Source of the DNA: Penelope pileata | Taxonomy: Eukaryota > Chordata > Aves > Galliformes > Cracidae | Direction of reading: 5' to 3' | Assembly (NCBI GenBank): GCA_013396635.1 | Contig: WBMW01005662.1 | Span: 1-64,000, forward strand | Length of the DNA: 64,000 nucleotides | Part shown: piece after piece, positions 61,985 to 64,000 of the stretch | How the letters are laid out: each line of letters begins with the position of its first letter | Position numbering within the stretch: position 1 is the first letter of the stretch | Program-made: the position numbers and the translations under genes | Notes under the pieces: model-generated | Databases searched by the model: none | What the model was told of the DNA's origin: nothing | The model's input: the letters and a program-made list of their open reading frames with translations, nothing else

Positions 61985-62548
61985 GGTCACTCCAAAACTA
62001 ATGCCTCCTATATATTTCCATGGAAACTATAACAGCTACCAAGAGCACAATAACACTGTTTGATAGAGCAAATTCTCAGCTGCAAATCACTTCTTTTTCA
62101 ACCTAGTCACCACCATTAGCTCTGCATTTTCGCCAGCAATGAACAAGAGCCTGCATGCCATGCACATAACAATCTGCATGACTATCTAGGACGTGACTTA
62201 TCTTTCACATCGCTATCACCACTGCTGAAATGCATGACCCACCCCTCACTGTGCTCACATCCACTGTTTGGTCTCCATAAAAGTTCAGCAAGCATCGATT
62301 AATGTCAATGTGTACAATTTTTTCCACATGGAGGAATTCAGTCCCACCCCTTTGCTCCATCCGCACTCCCATGTCAGACGCCATTTGGTCAGGCTGCCCC
62401 TCTGCTGCCATCTGTCACACAGCAACAACATGGAATGGGATATTGGTGGGAAGGTTCAACCTGTGCTGCCATACCACCAACATCTGCCTCTGACATTGTG
62501 GGCTGACATAATAAAATAGGAGGTATTGATTTCAGAGCAGCTCTTGTA
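61980..62548 (-). mobile_element. internally deleted mariner (Galluhop-like) element
   Basis: About 570 bp with degenerate terminal inverted repeats: left (plus) CACTCCAAAACTAATGCCTC and right ATAGGAGGTATTGATTTCAG, which pair as complements over about 25 bp. On the minus strand the right part encodes the transposase N-terminus (68-codon frame 62205-62411, starting MAAEGQPDQ, with VHIDINRCLLNFYGDQTVDV of the helix-turn-helix region). The left part encodes a remnant of the transposase C-terminus (minus strand near 62120, reading ANGGD). The catalytic D,D34D core between them is deleted, so it is a non-autonomous derivative. Autonomous mariners are about 1.3 kb. The same element type occurs at 26556-26892. 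Confidence 0.92.
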
Positions 62549-62640
62549 TCTATATCTATATCTAATCTGTATATCATCTATATTTATCATCTCTACTTGC
62601 ATGCTGTATGCATGTGTACATACATGTGTGTGTATACATT
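62549..62640 (+). repeat. degenerate TATCTA / TGTATA simple repeat
   Basis: Imperfect TATCTA repeats (62549-62605) followed by a TG/TA-rich run to about 62640, directly beside the mariner right end. Confidence 0.75.
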
Positions 62641-62879
62641 GTACCGCTTGGATGTTTTGTCATCCTTACAAGTAGTGTAGTACAAAATTAAACTGAGAAA
62701 AAATTGTTCCTGAGTAACAGTTCTCAGCTGTAAATCTAAGTGTCATGCAGTGGCTTGAATACTCAGTCACTGAGTGGATGCAGCTGATTTTCATGGGTGA
62801 ATGCTTGTTAGTAAATGCAACTTCAAATGGGTACATTCTACTTAAAGATCACATTTTTGGGACTGTGGTTAGTCTGACT

Positions 62880-63137
62880 GAATATCCCTGTGGTCAGTTG
62901 GGGTCAGCTGCCCTGGTCCTGTCCCCTCCCAGCTCCCTGTGCCCCGGCTCAACCTCTTCGCTGACAGAGCAATACAAGAAGCTGAGAGACGGAAACGTCC
63001 TTGGCTCTCTTCAGTGCTGCCAGGTAACGAGTATAAGCAATCGGTATGGTTATCAGCTTTGTTCTTCTTCTAGAACCAACAAATACCCTCATACCAGACA
63101 CTGTGAGAAAGACAACTTCTGTCCCAGCTGAAACTAA
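62880..63137 (-). mobile_element. endogenous retrovirus LTR fragment
   Basis: Antisense LTR piece. Its right end on plus, TCCCAGCTGAAACTAAG, is the complement of the LTR 5' start seen at 26218. Shared blocks with the 26.2 kb LTR include CAGCTGACC and ATAGCAATA/TCATTA-type segments in reverse. The 3' part of the LTR is missing. A 128-codon plus frame through it (62745-63131) is antisense and not a gene. Confidence 0.8.
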
Positions 63138-64000
63138 GCGGCAAATGGAAGTTTCAGCAACATGACATAGAAAACATTGATGAAAGCATTTTTGCAGCCT
63201 ATACAGTATGAAGGCTGCAGTAAACAAAAAACTAACTACATCTCGAAGTTCTATGCATTTTTCTCCTGATGTGAAACCAGAGACCAAGTAACTGTGAGTG
63301 CAAGAATGAGAGCAGTATGATTTTGGCTTTAAGAATTTTGTAATTTAACCATTGAAAAAATAAGTCAAGATGAAATATACTGAATTCTGAAATGCTCATG
63401 TTAAAATTCAAAATCTATTAAAAAGTATTAGTAAATTCACTGTTTTCTATTTCCAAAGCATGGCATTCAGCTAAATCTCACATCATCTGAATAGGAGAGA
63501 GAGGCAATGTCCTAAACTTGCTGTTTGAGGAACTTGACAGACAGGAAATGGGGGATGAATTGCTTTTCACTTCATGCTAGTTTTACAGTTTTGATTTTCT
63601 TTAGTCCTGTATTCACTGGATTATGATGACAGTTTTTTAAAGCAAGGCACATTTTCTTGTCATAATTTCAGAAAAGAATTTCAATTTGAAGAGGAAAAAG
63701 TGGAAGCTGTATTCCTACTTGAATGTTGTGAAACAGACTTTGCTGGGAAATGTGTAACTGCCAGAACCTGGTATGCTAATCAGATCAGGTGACAGAAATT
63801 AATATGAAGTGATCTTTGATTGGAGGACTGTTGCAGAAAGAAGTTGTCCATTGTTGTTGATCTTTGAGAGTTGACTACTAAATCCTGAGTACATTTGGAA
63901 AATGCTAGTGAACTGTGCATGCAAAACCAAACGATGCACTGACTTGTTATTTCAAGATAATTATCCCATGCATCACTGCAGCCTTGGGACAGCGTGGCTG
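63138..64000. other. single-copy AT-rich stretch to window end
   Basis: No gene, repeat or RNA recognised. Confidence 0.45.

Noticed and set aside
62745..63131. 128-codon plus-strand frame
   Set aside because: Runs antisense through an LTR fragment; not a host gene.

Overview
Vertebrate nuclear DNA, almost certainly from a bird and probably a galliform. The evidence is the repeat content: at least ten CR1 LINE pieces in both orientations, avian endogenous-retrovirus LTRs, and two internally deleted mariner copies of the Galluhop type known from chicken-like birds. The rest is mostly AT-rich single-copy sequence typical of long introns or intergenic DNA. There is no complete protein-coding gene, no prokaryotic gene arrangement, no CRISPR array, and I saw no rRNA or tRNA gene. 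The sequence is a draft: N runs at 15485-15522 and 48572-48601, single Ns at 283 and 50218.

Layout. 1-470 is a strong CpG island, probably a promoter with the 5' end of a gene, with a possible first-exon donor at 170. From 0.6 to 18.3 kb the sequence is mainly single-copy, interrupted by two short minus-strand CR1 tails (9.8 and 15.1 kb). At 18435-18509 and 19500-19574 lie two 75-nt segments, each open in phase 0 and bounded by good splice signals. They are the best candidates for coding exons of a plus-strand gene. Weaker exon candidates lie at 19722, 33961, 36205, 40333 and 52169. I could not name the gene.

22.8-26.9 kb is a transposon cluster: a long decayed CR1 carrying ORF1 and ORF2, with an exact in-frame 135-bp tandem duplication in the reverse transcriptase region, followed directly by an LTR piece and then half of a mariner element. 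More CR1 pieces follow at 29.4, 31.4, 44.4, 49.9, 50.5, 56.3 and 59.3 kb. A complete 562-bp solo LTR with a perfect 5-bp target duplication sits at 47297-47858.

52.6-53.5 kb is the most unusual place. A 25-bp near-perfect palindrome borders an isolated GC island of about 145 bp that carries a palindromic RFX-type X-box. The island runs in an open frame into a 5'-truncated, decayed hAT transposase. The last 2 kb holds a second mariner copy with both inverted ends and a third LTR piece.

The intact-looking parts do not form a pathway. If the exon candidates are real, the window is the promoter and first introns of one large plus-strand gene, and the mobile elements are passengers in its introns.
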